A stretch of 64,000 nt of DNA from positions 33,690,737 through 33,754,736 of the forward strand of contig NC_016133.3 of assembly GCF_000005505.3 (NCBI RefSeq). Reading direction: 5' to 3'. The notes beneath the pieces were generated by a model. It saw only the letters and a list, made by a program, of their open reading frames with translations. It searched no databases and was not told the origin of the DNA. Source of the stretch: Brachypodium distachyon. Its lineage: Eukaryota > Streptophyta > Magnoliopsida > Poales > Poaceae. The translations under genes were made by a program, and so were the position numbers. This document shows, piece by piece, positions 30,771 to 41,849 of this stretch (its first letter is position 1; each line of letters opens with the position of its first letter).

Positions 30771-33700
30771 ATGTCTTCCAAGGACCAGAACCGTCCCAAG
30801 GGGAGCACCAGCAAAGGGGAGAAGCGCGAGAAGGTTAGCAAGAAGGAGCTGTCGGACCGAACCCGGAAGGATGAGGAAATGCGGGCTAAGTTCGCCTTCT
30901 TCCCCCCCCCCCCCCACCACCCGGGTACAACGGCGAGGGGGTTGACAAGCTGGTCTTGGCGCTCGCCACCAAGCACAACGAGTACGGGCCGACGCGGATT
31001 CTCCCCGTCGGCACGGAGCGCGACCGGCAGTACTTCCGGGTCTTCGGGAAATTCATCCTAGCCGGGTTCGTGCCGCCGCACTCTTTTTTTCCTTTCCGCC
31101 ATCATGGAGACCTACGGGCTCATCATGGTGCAGATTCACCCACGTCGTTCTTCACATTGGCTGTCTTCCAACACCTCTGTGAAGCGTTCGTGGGGGTGAT
31201 GCCATCGGTGGCTCTGTTTCGCCACTACTACTACCCGAGGGTGGAGGGGAAGGCTCCCCTGTCCTTGGGAGGGGTGTTCCGATTCCACGACAGGATCAAG
31301 TCAGAGTTCATCTGGCTTGGGAAGAAGAAGATCGAGCATGAGTGGCGCCGCGACTGGTGCTGGGTGCGCACCGATGAGCTCCAGGAGTTCCACGAGGAGC
31401 CCCTCGGTCCCCCGAAGGGCTCTAACGACTGGACGCTCCGTGACCAGAAGGACGAGGAGCTGGCCCCAATCTGTGCCAAGATCAAGGCGCTCCTTGAGGC
31501 TGGGCTCATGGACACGGATGTGGCACGCCACTTCATCGGGAGGCGTGTGGCTCCCCTGCAGCGGTGTTCACATCCGGCATGGATGTACATTGGACCGGAC
31601 GACCGAACCCGGCTGCAGCGCATAGACCACCTGCCGAAGGAGGTGCAATTTTGGGTGAAGGGCATCACCGGCGAGGACGAGGTCTACCGGCTGCCGCTGC
31701 TTGGAGCGCACCCGCTCCACGCCACGATCCCGAACTCGGGAGCCCGGGAGCCCGGGATCATCTGCGAGGACAAGGAGCCGGCTGCCGATTCAGGGAAGGG
31801 GGGCCAAGGCCGGAGGAGGACGACGTCGCCCTGGTGAGGCGGTCTGCGGCAGAGCGGGCGAGCAGGCAGGAGGCTAGCCCACAGCCTCAAGAGCCTCTGA
31901 CGTGGGGGCTGGGGCCTCCGACGGCATCAACGCGGCAGCAGCAGCCGCTCTCGACTACCCCGGCGGCTCCGCCAATTCCCCCCGCGCGAAGCGGCCCCCC
32001 CGGCGAGGAGCATCCTGGCGGATAGGGTGCTCAAGCTCAAACCGGCGGGGTGAGTTCAACGTTGTCCAGAACACTTTAGATTTTGCGAAGTTTCATGCCT
32101 GCTTAACTTATTTTTACATTTTCTATTTCTTTGAGGAAGAGGGGGCATACCAGTACGTCGTCGGTTGCCCCGACCAAGAAGCCCCACCTGGCATCGGGCG
32201 GTGGTGACCACGATGCCGCGGACGCGGCTGTTGTGACGGCGGCAGATGCTGCTGGGGACTCGAGGGTCCACGATTCGAGCTCGCAGGGCACCGGCCTGGC
32301 AGCAGGTACGTGCATCTGCCAAACTGACGCAGGTGCTCTTTATGCAGTTGCCGGGGATGCTCCAGCTGCGCCCGCGCCCACCGAGGTGCGGGTAATCGAC
32401 CTCACCGGCGAGGTTGACGACGATGCTCTGGCGGAGGTTGCCCTCGTCGGAGCCCTTCAACAATCTGCCCCGGTGCCTGCCGGGGCCGCGACTGCTGCAG
32501 CGGACGACGCCACGAAGGCTGCGCCATCTGCGGCAAGTGACCCGGAGCAGCTCCCGCCAGCCGGAGCAGGCGGCGGTGCTTTGGAGAAGCCCTCGAGGCT
32601 CCAGCCCGCCCCTTTGGACGGGCAAGGAGCAGCAGGGCTTGGCCAGGCCGGGGGCGCGTCGTCAAATCCCGACGCGCCCTCAGGATCATAGATGGTTGCG
32701 GCGGGGTCCTCCTCCTCCGCCGGAGCCGCCTTCAGCCTAGGAGCAGGGGAGCTCGCCGGGCGGTCATGGGGTCGGATTACTTTCGACCCCAGCGTGTTCC
32801 AGCAGGGACACCAAGTGATCGACAACATCCAGCAGCAGCAGCGGATGTTTGTCGATTTCTTCAACGATGCACAGCAGCACCACGCCCGCGTGGTAGCGGA
32901 ACTGGGCGCAGCGCGACGGGAGGCGGAGGAGCAGCGCATCGAGCTGCAACGGCTCTGGGGGGAGCTCGAGCAGGCGCAGCAAGCCAGTGTGACGCCTGCT
33001 GTGCAAGGGGTGCCAGAGGCTGAAGTCCTCTAGCAGCTGTGGGATTTCTAGCAAGAGCACTAGGGGGAGCTCGAGCTGGTGAAGGCCACGCACGCCAAGA
33101 GCGAGGAGGAGCACCAAGCGGCTCTGGATTCATTCCAGGGGCGTCTCCAGGAGAAGATGGAGTTACTGTCCAACTACTCTCTGGAGATCCAGCGCCTCCG
33201 CCGCGAGGTCGGAGAGTTGGAGACGGCGGCTGCCGCAGCAGCCGAAGCCTCGGCGCGCCGGGAGAAGGAGCTGCCGGACAAGGCTCGCTCCCGGGAGCGC
33301 GAGCTTGTGGGGCAGCTCAAGGCGCCCAGGAAGCTAGTTCGTCCCTTCAGGGTGAGCTTGACATGGCGCGGCAGGAACTCCGGCTAGTCGACGACGACAA
33401 CACCAAGAAGACGTCCGAGATCGGCAGGCTGAAGTCCGAGTGCCACGAACACAAGCTGCAAGCCCAGGAAGCTCGCGGTGCGTGCACCGAGCTGCGGGCC
33501 CACAGGACAGGGGAGGTAGCCTAGTTGAAGAAGCTGGCGGACTCGGCGGTGGAGGCGCTGCATGGGTTCGACATCCCGCTGGCCTCCTTTGACGGGGCGA
33601 ACATGGGCAGCTTCACCTCCTTCTTCGCAGACTTCGTTGATCGGCTGAGCAGCCTGCAGAACTGCGTCACGGCCTTCGGAGACCAGCAAGTCGGCCTTGC

Positions 33701-33930
33701 AGCCGAGCGGGTCGCCGGGCAAATCCTTACCCGGGTCCACCACCCCGCCTTCCCGTTCGAGTCGGTCTTCGACGCCTCGTCAGATTTGGAAGAGGCCAAG
33801 ACCCACCGGAAAGCGGTGCAGGGCGTGGTGGACGAGATGGTGGCGCGGATGCAGGGCAAGGTTGACGAAGCCGAAGCCGCTGACGAGGAGGTTGCCAGGG
33901 AACCTCCTGACGCCGACACAGCCGCCCCGG
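30771..33930 (+). pseudogene. Element A antisense ORF, 'putative gypsy-type transposon' (Transposase_28-like) protein, broken
   Basis: It runs on the strand opposite to gag-pol. After a lysine-rich start (MSSKDQNRPKGS) a run of 14 C at 30902-30915 breaks the frame. The next frame gives the conserved domain: RDRQYFRVFGKFILAGFVPP, VFQHLCEAFVGVMPSVALFR, FIWLGKKKIEHEWRRDWCWV and VARHFIGRRVAPLQ. Two compensating frameshifts lie between about 31085 and 31140. The downstream part is low-complexity Ala/Pro, then coiled coil (about 32770-33520, with stops), then a C-terminal region ending VDEMVARMQGKVDEAEA. Splice-like sites occur near 32050-32130. Element B holds the homologous gene. The function of this protein family is not known; its presence in Tat-type Gypsy elements is established. 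Confidence 0.75.
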
Positions 33931-34040
33931 AGTGCCTCTTGCATGATTGTCTACTTTTTCGTTTTTTTTATTTCCCTGCGAGTGGCGCATGGCGCCTTAG
34001 AACTTTTTGTGTTAGCTTTCCCTTGTCATCACAAGTGTAA

Positions 34041-35388
34041 TTTGTTAACTCGTTTGCTCAAGCTTCATTATATCCAATGCTACTTTTACTTGCTTCTTTG
34101 CCTAAAACTAGCTTGCCGGGGAGGGGCTCTGTCCTTCTCGTGTTTTATCCTTGCGTATCCGGGGACTCGCCAACCGTATGATTGGCCAGACTAGGGAACC
34201 GGGAAGGACCCGCGGTGCCGACCTAGGACCAAACAGCAACGGCTAGTCACTCCGCCTGCCGGTTAACTCCCCCAGCGCGCATGCCTCCGGGACGAACCTC
34301 GCGAGCCACGTGTGGGGCGCGTCCTCACCCTGCAAGCGTCCTTCCTACGCTCCGGCAACACGGGGACCGAGCTTACCTTGGCAAACCAGCGCTACTAAAG
34401 GAAGAGCCAAGGACCGAAAACAAAGTACTTAGCTTCCCGCTCTCTTTGGTCTTGCAGCACCTTGTTGACAGCCGTGGCAAGGACGCGGTGGCAGTGCACC
34501 CTCCAACGGCACCCTCGGAGCCGCGGAGGCATGCACCACCACCGCATCTTTGCGACGCCTGTCGCTCGTCTCATCTCCACTTCTGGTGTCATTCCGTAAG
34601 AGATGTGGCAAGGCCGCGATGGTGGGAACACCCTCAGTGACAAGCGCAGAGGGATGCACCACCATCGCCTCTCTGCGACATCTCTTGCCTTCTTGCCCGT
34701 TGCTGGTGCTGCACTTGCCCTGGTCTCTTTAAATAGCCGAAGCGCTGCCCTCGCCTCCACACGCGCGGGACCACCACTCGCCGCGTGGAGGCACAGGCCC
34801 TGTCTCAGTTTCCTGCATCAAGCCTCGAAGTAATTGCCATATATGTACAACTTACTCGCAAGACGACGACACCCGTGACCACCCCACGAGCATCACAGTG
34901 TGCCTTCGCCCCATCTTTACCCTGCGTGTCAGATTCCTGCAGTGCCCAAGGTGCACAGGAAAAAAATTCGAAATGCACGAAAAATAGTTCAAACTGGATA
35001 ACCTCCTGCCTCCCAGCCTCCGGGCACAGAAGAGTCGATCTAAGACTTGGGTGTGAGCATCTTCATACTCCCGTGGTGCCTTGTGGGCACGTAGCACGTT
35101 GCGGACAGGTCTGGCAACTGCTAGGCCTCGTTTCGGGATGTCCTGGCAACGAGCTTGGTTTTCGGGGTTTCGGCAGCCCCCTGCTCACTGCCAAGGACGA
35201 GGGGACAATTCTGTGCACCTAGAGCAGGAGACAAAAGCACTCATAAACAGCAAAGCATAGTATTCATTGAAGGAACACTTATCTTTATTCAACTTTGTGC
35301 TAGCGGATTACAATCGGGCCTTGCCCGGCTACACTAGCTTAAAGAGGCACGCTGCTGCAGCGTCACCCATGGGTAAGGCGCCACCGTT
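34041..35388. other. Spacer between the converging antisense ORF and pol of element A
   Basis: No coding region is supported. Two copies of a degenerate unit (atgcaccaccaycgc...ctttgcgac / ctctgcgac) start near 34530 and 34654. They recall the repeat array in the same place in element B. Confidence 0.5.
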
Positions 35389-36440
35389 TCATGGGTAGAA
35401 CTTGCGCAGGTGCTCAATGTTCCAACTATTGGGCACCGGCAACCCTTCTTCGGTTTCCAGCTGGACAGCCCCCGGTCTGGTCACCTGCACTACACGGAAA
35501 GGGCCTTCCCAGATTGGAGTCAACTTGTTCCCGGCCTTCGTTCCTTGTATCCGGCGCAGGACGAGGTCTCCAACCTCGAACCCCCAGGGACGGACTCTCC
35601 TGTCATGATAACGACGGAGTCCTTGCTGGTAGCCTGCAGATCGCACAGCAGCTCTGCATCGAATCTCCTCGATGAAGGAAAGGTCATCAATCCTCTGCGT
35701 GCGTTGCCTCTTGTCGCCGTACGCGCGTACCCGAGGTGACCCATACTTGAGCTCGAGGGGCAGCATAGCTTCTGCCCCGTAGACGAGGGCAAACGGAGTT
35801 TGACCCGTCGCCCGACTTGGTGTGGTCTGCAGCGACCGGAGCACGGGCTGGAGTTTTTCAACCCAGTGTTTCCCGTGGCCCTTGAGCTTGTCAAAGGTTC
35901 TTGTTTTGAGCCCCTGCAGCACCTCCGCGTTGGCTCGCTCAACTTGCCCATTGCTCCTCGGATGAGCAACAGAGGCAAAGTGAATCTTAGTGCCCATGTC
36001 CTCGCAGTAAGCTTGGAACACCGCACTAGTGAATTGCGTGCCGTTGTCGGTGATGATGCCGTTAGGCACACCAAACCGGCACACAATGCCCTTGAAAAAC
36101 TTGATGGCCGCCTGCGCCGTGACGGCTCGGACTGGCTCCACCTCGATCCACTTCGAGAACTTGTCGATGGCCACGAGCAAGTACTCGTAGCCGCCCACTA
36201 CTCTCATCAACTTGGCGACGATGTCCAGCCCCCAGACCGCGAACGGCCACAAGGACGGGATGACTTGCAGGACTTGCGCTGGCTGGTTGCTCTTCTTGGC
36301 ATGAAACTGACATGCTTCATAGGTCTTGACTGCTCGGTGTCGGCTAGTCCTGTCGGCCAGTAAAAGTCGTGTCGGAATGCTTTCCCAGCTAGTGCCCTAG
36401 AGGCCACATGGTGCGAGCATGTGCCTCGATGTATATCCTC
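35389..36440 (-). pseudogene. Element A integrase
   Basis: The core reads VWGLDIV (first Asp), GIITDNGTQFTSAVF (second Asp) and HPRSNGQVERANAEV (Glu), the D,D(35)E triad of retroviral-type integrases, all retained. The C-terminal part has GDLVLRRIQGTKAGNKLTPI and ends HLRKFYP before the stop at 35389. The upstream zinc-binding part (HRGTCSHHVASRALAGKAF, about 36380-36440) is in another frame, so it is separated by a frameshift near 36250-36340. In an active element the enzyme would insert the cDNA copy into the genome. Confidence 0.88.
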
Positions 36441-36547
36441 TAGCAATGTGCGCCCTTCTTCCTGGGGCACGCAGAGGAGGCTAACTCTGTTAAGATGCCT
36501 CCGGTAGAGTTCCTCGTCCACCAGGGCGTACATTTTGGCTTGTCGGG

Positions 36548-37174
36548 CTACTCGCTCCGCGGCAACGTCTTCCTGCGGGAGGGTCCCGTCCCGGAGGTAA
36601 CGAATAATATCCATCCCCCAGGGTGGTGGTTCCCGGCTAGTGCATGCCAAAAGCTTAGTGGTATGGTCCCCCACAGTTGCGGGTCTCCTTGAGTTGCCGG
36701 GGGGGCTTGCCCGGCAACCGTCTTGGGGTCGACAGAGGGCCTTGACTGCCTCTGTACGAACACCCCAGGAGGCATCTTCCTGCGTTTCGCTGCCCATTTG
36801 GACAACTCATCCGCAACAAAGTTGTCCTTGCGTTTCACGTGTTCAAACCGAAGTCCTTTGAACCTGGACTCCCGTTTTGCACTTCCTCCACGTACGATGT
36901 CATTTGGGGGGCAATCGTAGTCCTTATTTACCTGGTTGATCACGAGTTGAGAATCCCTGCGAACAACCAGGCGCTTGATGTCGAGGGCGATTGCCGCGCG
37001 CAGCCCGGCAAGCAGTCCCTCGTACTCGGCTGTGTTGTTGGTGGAGTTGGCAAAGTCGAGCTGTATCGCGAACTTGAGCTGATCCCCAGTGGGTGACTCG
37101 ATCACCACTCTGGCACTGGCGCCCTGCAAGCAGAAGGCGCCATCGAAGTACATGACCCAGTACCCTTCGTCCAA
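36548..37174 (-). pseudogene. Element A second (archaeal-type) RNase H
   Basis: It begins WVMYFDGAFCLQGASARVVI with the first acidic residue. It continues through STNNTAEYEGLLAGLRAAIA (Glu) and VVRRDSQLVINQVNKDYDCP (Asp; the usual GDSQL reads RDSQL), then VADELSKWA. This lies between the first RNase H and integrase, the position reported for the acquired archaeal-like RNase H of Tat elements. The frame is open for about 200 residues. Confidence 0.8.
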
Positions 37175-37288
37175 TCTGCCAGGAAGGCTCGCTTCCAGCT
37201 CTTCTTGCTCTATGCCCGTCGATGTCCACTCTGCGACGAAGTCGGCGAGAGCGGCGCTCTTGATGCTCTTGGTGTTTGCGAAACGCAG

Positions 37289-38570
37289 TCAGAACTCCGC
37301 CAGCTCCATCCTCCACTCGGCCACCCTCCCAGTGGCTTCACGGTTGATGAGGGCCCGCTCTAGGCAGAACCCCGACACCACCGTGATGCTGTGCGCCTGA
37401 AAGTAATGGCACAGCTTCCGTGAAGCGAGCAGGATCCCAAGCAGAAGCTCCTGGACCTGCGGGTACCGTGCCCAGGCATCACGCAGCACCGTGCTGACGA
37501 AGTACACGGGATGTTGTACTAGCAGCTTGCGGGGGGGGGGGGGGCAGCCTGCATGGGCTGTCCCTCACGCCCAGGGGCAGAGGTGGTAGCCGGGGGTTCC
37601 TCCAGCTCGCCGGGAGCCCCCGGGACTTGCTCTTCCCTCTCGGCAACGAGCACGGAGCTCACTACCTAGTCTGTCGCTGCCAGGTATAGCAGCAACGGCT
37701 TGCCCGGCTTGGGGGCGACGAGAACCGGCGGCGATTTTAGGTACTGCTTCAAGTACTAGAATGCCGCTTCCGCCTCGGGAGTCCAATTGATTGGACCCTT
37801 CTTCTTCATCACCTTGAAGAAAGGCAGGGCTCACTCGTCCAGCCTTGAGATGAAACGCCCAAGTGCCGCAACGCACCTGTTGAGGTGATGGACGTCTCTA
37901 ACCTTGCGGGGTGCCTCCATCTTCTCGATCGCCTCAATCTTCAGTGGGTTGGCTTCGATTCCCCTGTGAGACACCAGGAAGCCCTGCAAGTGCCCCGAGT
38001 CCACACCGAACTTGCACTTCTTGGGGTTAAGCTTGAGCTTGATCCTGCGGAGGTTGTTGAACGTCTCCTGCAGGTCGCCGAGGAGCGAGTCCCTACCCCG
38101 CGACTTGACGACGATATCGTCCATGTAGGCCTCGATATTCTGGCCTAGCTGGGGGCCCAGACACTCGCGCGGGGCGCGCTGAAATGTCGAGCCCGCGTTC
38201 TTCAGCCCGAAAGGCATGCACGTGTAACAGTAGCAGCCAACTGGGGTGATAAACGTTGTTTTCTGCTCGTTTTCGACTGCCATCTTAATCTGATGGTAGC
38301 TGGAGAAGGCATCCAGAAAGCACAAAGACTCACAACCTGTTGTAGAATCTACTATTTGATCGATTCGGGGTATAGGAAAGGGGTCCTTAGGACATGCACG
38401 ATTAAGATCAGTAAAGTCTACACACATGCGCAATTTATTTCCAGCCTTAGGGACTACAACAGGGTTTGCTAACCAAGTGGGGTACAACACTTTCCTGATC
38501 GCCCTGGCGTTCTTGAGCTTCTCCACTTCTTGCTGGATGAAGTCTTTTCGTTCCTATGCTTGCCAGCGAA
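37289..38570 (-). pseudogene. Element A reverse transcriptase and first RNase H
   Basis: The RT frame (38526-37831) has NKLRMCVDFTDLNRACPKD, PFGLKNAGSTFQRA and the active-site YMDDIVVKS. A TAG occurs just upstream (about 38555). After ISRLDE the frame is closed by TGA and further stops. The RNase H part continues in pieces, including [20 protein letters not shown], after a run of 13 G at 37532-37544. The copy is not translatable as one polyprotein. Confidence 0.85.
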
Positions 38571-38685
38571 CCTTTTGCTTGACGGGCCGATGCTTGATCA
38601 CCTCCGTAGGGACTCTGAGAAGATCTGACGGCTCCCAAGCGAACACGTCAGAGTTCTCCCGGAGGAAGGCGACGAGGGCGCTTTC

Positions 38686-40511
38686 CTATTTGTCGCTGAG
38701 GCCCGCACCGATGGAGACAGTGCGTGCCTCGTTGCCGGCATGCAGGGGCACCTTTTTGACCTTGGTGCCCTCCTCCTTCAGCTTCGCGCCCTTGCTGACG
38801 CGTGGGCTGGAGCTAGAGCTGCCCCCGGTGTCCGGTCCGGGAGCGGCTCGTGCCTTCATCTGTGCGGGTTGTTCACCCGCAAGTGGATCCTCGTTCCTGG
38901 CAATGTCATAGTCACCGGGATCCGCCACTGCGGAGGTCTTCATGACCTCGCCCACGCACCAAGCAACGTTCTTCAGGTCACACTTCATGGAGAGTACGTC
39001 GTATGTTGACGGCATCTTCATCACGCCATAGACGCAATGGGTTGCCGCCATGAACTTGATCAGCGCTGGCCGACCAATGATCCCGTCGTACGGCAACGGG
39101 GTGTGAGCTACATAAAAAACGATGAGCTCATTCCGGAACGCTTTCGGGAACCGAAGGTCACCGGGAGCGTGATTTGCCCCATGGGTTGCACCAATCCGGT
39201 GTTGATCCCTCGGAACAGGTCGGTGGGCTTCATCTGCTCCAGGGGCAGCTGAAGCTTCTGCAGTAGCTTGGCGAACAGCAGGTTGAGGCTTGCCCCGCTC
39301 TCCACTAGTACCTTGGTCAGCGTCACATTGTTTATGATCGACGACACCACAAGGGGGAGTACCCCTGACCCCAAGGGACGGATCGGGTGATCGTCCGAGT
39401 TGAAGGTGATCAGCATATGCGACCACCTCAACGGCTGCTGCACCTCCATACTGGGGAGGAGGTCGCAGACCTCACGCATAATCCGCTTCACGGCAGTGTG
39501 AGACGTGAGAGCGTACGCTCCCCCGTGGATGTAGGCGATGTCACGAGGCTCCTGGAGGCCGGGCTCGTCGGTGCCGGTGCTGCAATCATCCTCGCATTGT
39601 TCGGCGTGAGGCTTGTCGTATCCTCGGGGAGGCTTGACTGCGACCCCCCGCGGGTTCTTCTTTGTCACCGCTGACTGCGCCCCGGCCTGCTCCGCTGCGG
39701 GGGTTGTTCGGGCAGTCCCGGGAGAGGTGTCCAATGTCCCTGCAGTTGAAACAAGCCCCGGCAGCGCGGCGCTCCTCGTGGCGCTGCTCGTGCTTCTCCT
39801 TGATGGTCTGGAGAGTGCGGCAGTCCTGCGCACCGTGGGTGGCGGTAGTATGGATGGGGCAGCGTGCGGCCACCGCCGGCTTGCTACCCGATGCTCCCAC
39901 CAATGCCGCCTTCTTGGTGGGCCTCTGGGGAGCTCCCGGCTCCGCGGCAAGCACTTGCTTCCCGCCGCTTTTACGGGAGCCCTTCTTCCCGGAGCCCTCG
40001 GGTGGGTTAGCCGCCGCTTTGGCGGCAAGCACTTGTGCGCGAGAGCGTAGAGATCCCTTGTAGTCCGGATCCAGTGCGTGTTCAGCTTCTCGCGCATCTT
40101 CAGGACGCGGACGTTGATGGCGTACGTGTTGATGATGGCGTTCGCTTCCGCCTTAGGGATGGAGTAGGAGAGGTTGGAGAACCTGTTGGTGAAGTCCCGC
40201 AACGTCTCCTCCAGTTTCTGCACTACCGTGTGCAGTTCCACCATCGTTCCCGGACGCTTGTAACTGCCCTGGAACACGTTCACGATCTGCTCGCGCAGGT
40301 CAGCCCAGGAGGTAGGGACCCGGCGGGCAGGTTGAGCAACCAAGTCCTCGTTGATCCTTTGAGGACTATCGGGAACCAGTTGGCCCTGATCTTGTCGTCG
40401 GCACCGATAGCGTGCATGCCCAACGTGTAGGTCAGGAGAAAATCCTTGGGATACACGGTCCCGTCGTACATCCCGAGCGTCGGCGCTCGGAACTTGCAGG
40501 GCCATGTCCCC
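38686..40511 (-). pseudogene. Element A gag C-terminal part and aspartic protease
   Basis: It starts at the border with element B and continues the capsid-like region (FLLTYTLGMHAIGADDK, then VELHTVVQKLEETLRDFTNR). A CCHC zinc knuckle (CFNCRDIGHLSRDC, about 39753-39710) is in a different frame. The protease region follows (HGGAYALTSHTAVKRI). Its active-site strand reads VLVESGASLNLL, where the family has VLVDGG, so the catalytic Asp is replaced by Glu. A frameshift near 39150 separates this from AFRNELIVFYVAHTPLPYDG. At least three frameshifts are present. Confidence 0.82.
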
Positions 40512-41445
40512 TGTCATCGCACAGGGCTCCGACACCGGTGATGCGCGGGCACCCCCTTTTAGGTTCGGCAGTGGGTTGCGGGGATCGCTCCGGCGATCGC
40601 CAGCGAGGCCAATGCGAAGCGTAAGAGCACAATAAACACGCATGCATACACTTTTTACCCAGGTTCGGGCCACCCGGCGGTGTAAAACCCTACGTCCTGC
40701 TTGTCTGAGCTTATATTACCAGGAGATTTTGCGTTTACAACTTGCCGGGGAAGGGTCCCCGGGTGCTCTCTTTTTGGCTAAGTGCTCCTTACTATTCTGG
40801 GCTAGTGGTAGTGAACTGTGACTTAGTCCACCGAAAAGCAAACAAACGAGCCAAGCAAAGACCGAACTAACTGAAAAACGAACCAACGACTGAACCCTTT
40901 GACCGTTGGCGGGCGTCCTCCTTTTATAGCCAAGGGGATACCACAGGTGCCATGGTGCATGGATTACAAGTGGCGAGCAGGGAGCTTGGGCAGCTCCTCC
41001 TCGGTGCGCTGGCATGCATGCAAGAGCGCCAACCCCGCGACTAGGGGTCTAAAGCCTAAAAGCTAGCCCTGAGCAGCCACTGTTTGCCTGACTGGACGGA
41101 TAACCCCCCTCCTGTCGGGTCATTAAATGCGCCGTGCGCCTCACTCCTCGTCCTGGCGACCCTGCACACCGGGCGCCTGTCGCTCGCCCACGTGGCGCTG
41201 CTGCTCTGTCCGCTCGGCCCCGCCCTCACGGCGGAAACCTGTGCCCGGGAACGCCTCCTTCCGGCAAGTGCCTTCCAGGGAGATGCCCAGGCGGAATTAT
41301 TCCCCGAAGCCCCGCTAGCCTTGCCGGGCTGGTAGCTTGCCGGGCAGCTTGCATGTTGCCTCCCGGGGTGAGATCCTTTCGGGAACACCGCGATGCGACC
41401 CACGTGTCGTACAGCAGTGGCACCCTGGGTGCCACTGGTGCGACA
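40512..41445 (-). repeat. Element B 3' LTR
   Basis: 934 bp, tgtc...cgaca on the plus strand. It contains the LTR TATA region (plus ccttttatagcc, about 40919-40930, minus-strand tataaaagg). It is bordered on the right by the polypurine tract at 41446-41457. Confidence 0.88.
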
Positions 41446-41457
41446 GTAGCCCCCGGG
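41446..41457 (-). other. Element B polypurine tract
   Basis: The minus strand reads ccgggggctac directly next to the 3' LTR, identical to element A. Confidence 0.6.
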
Positions 41458-41734
41458 CGTGGGCCAGCAACACCTGTCCCCAGGCGAACCCTTCCCTGGT
41501 CGGTTGCTGGGCTGCGCCCCAACCGACGCGTGGGTCCCGACTCGCCTCGGGCCTGCGTCTCTTTGCCGTCCCAAGGACCCCGCCATTACAGACGGAGTAG
41601 TGGGTGCGAGATTTCCGCCGTAACCTCCCCCCTTGAACAGGGAAGTTAAGTCCACTCTTCGCATTATCCTTTTGATTAGCAATTATCCCAGCGCACCCGC
41701 TCGGTGCAGAAACAGCGTTACCGAACGGCGGAGT

Positions 41735-41743
41735 GTTATAAAG
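41735..41743 (+). promoter_or_regulatory. TATA box of the element B antisense gene
   Basis: gttataaag lies about 110 bp upstream of the ATG at 41850, between LTR and antisense ORF. The place corresponds to the TATA-like box in element A. Confidence 0.5.
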
Positions 41744-41849
41744 CTTTTACTGCTGCGCTGAGGGGGAAACACTTAGCCCCCCAGCCTTCTTCCTCTAACT
41801 TTTCGCATCCTGCGCCCAAGAGCCTTGCTAGCTTCCCCTCTCGCTCCCC

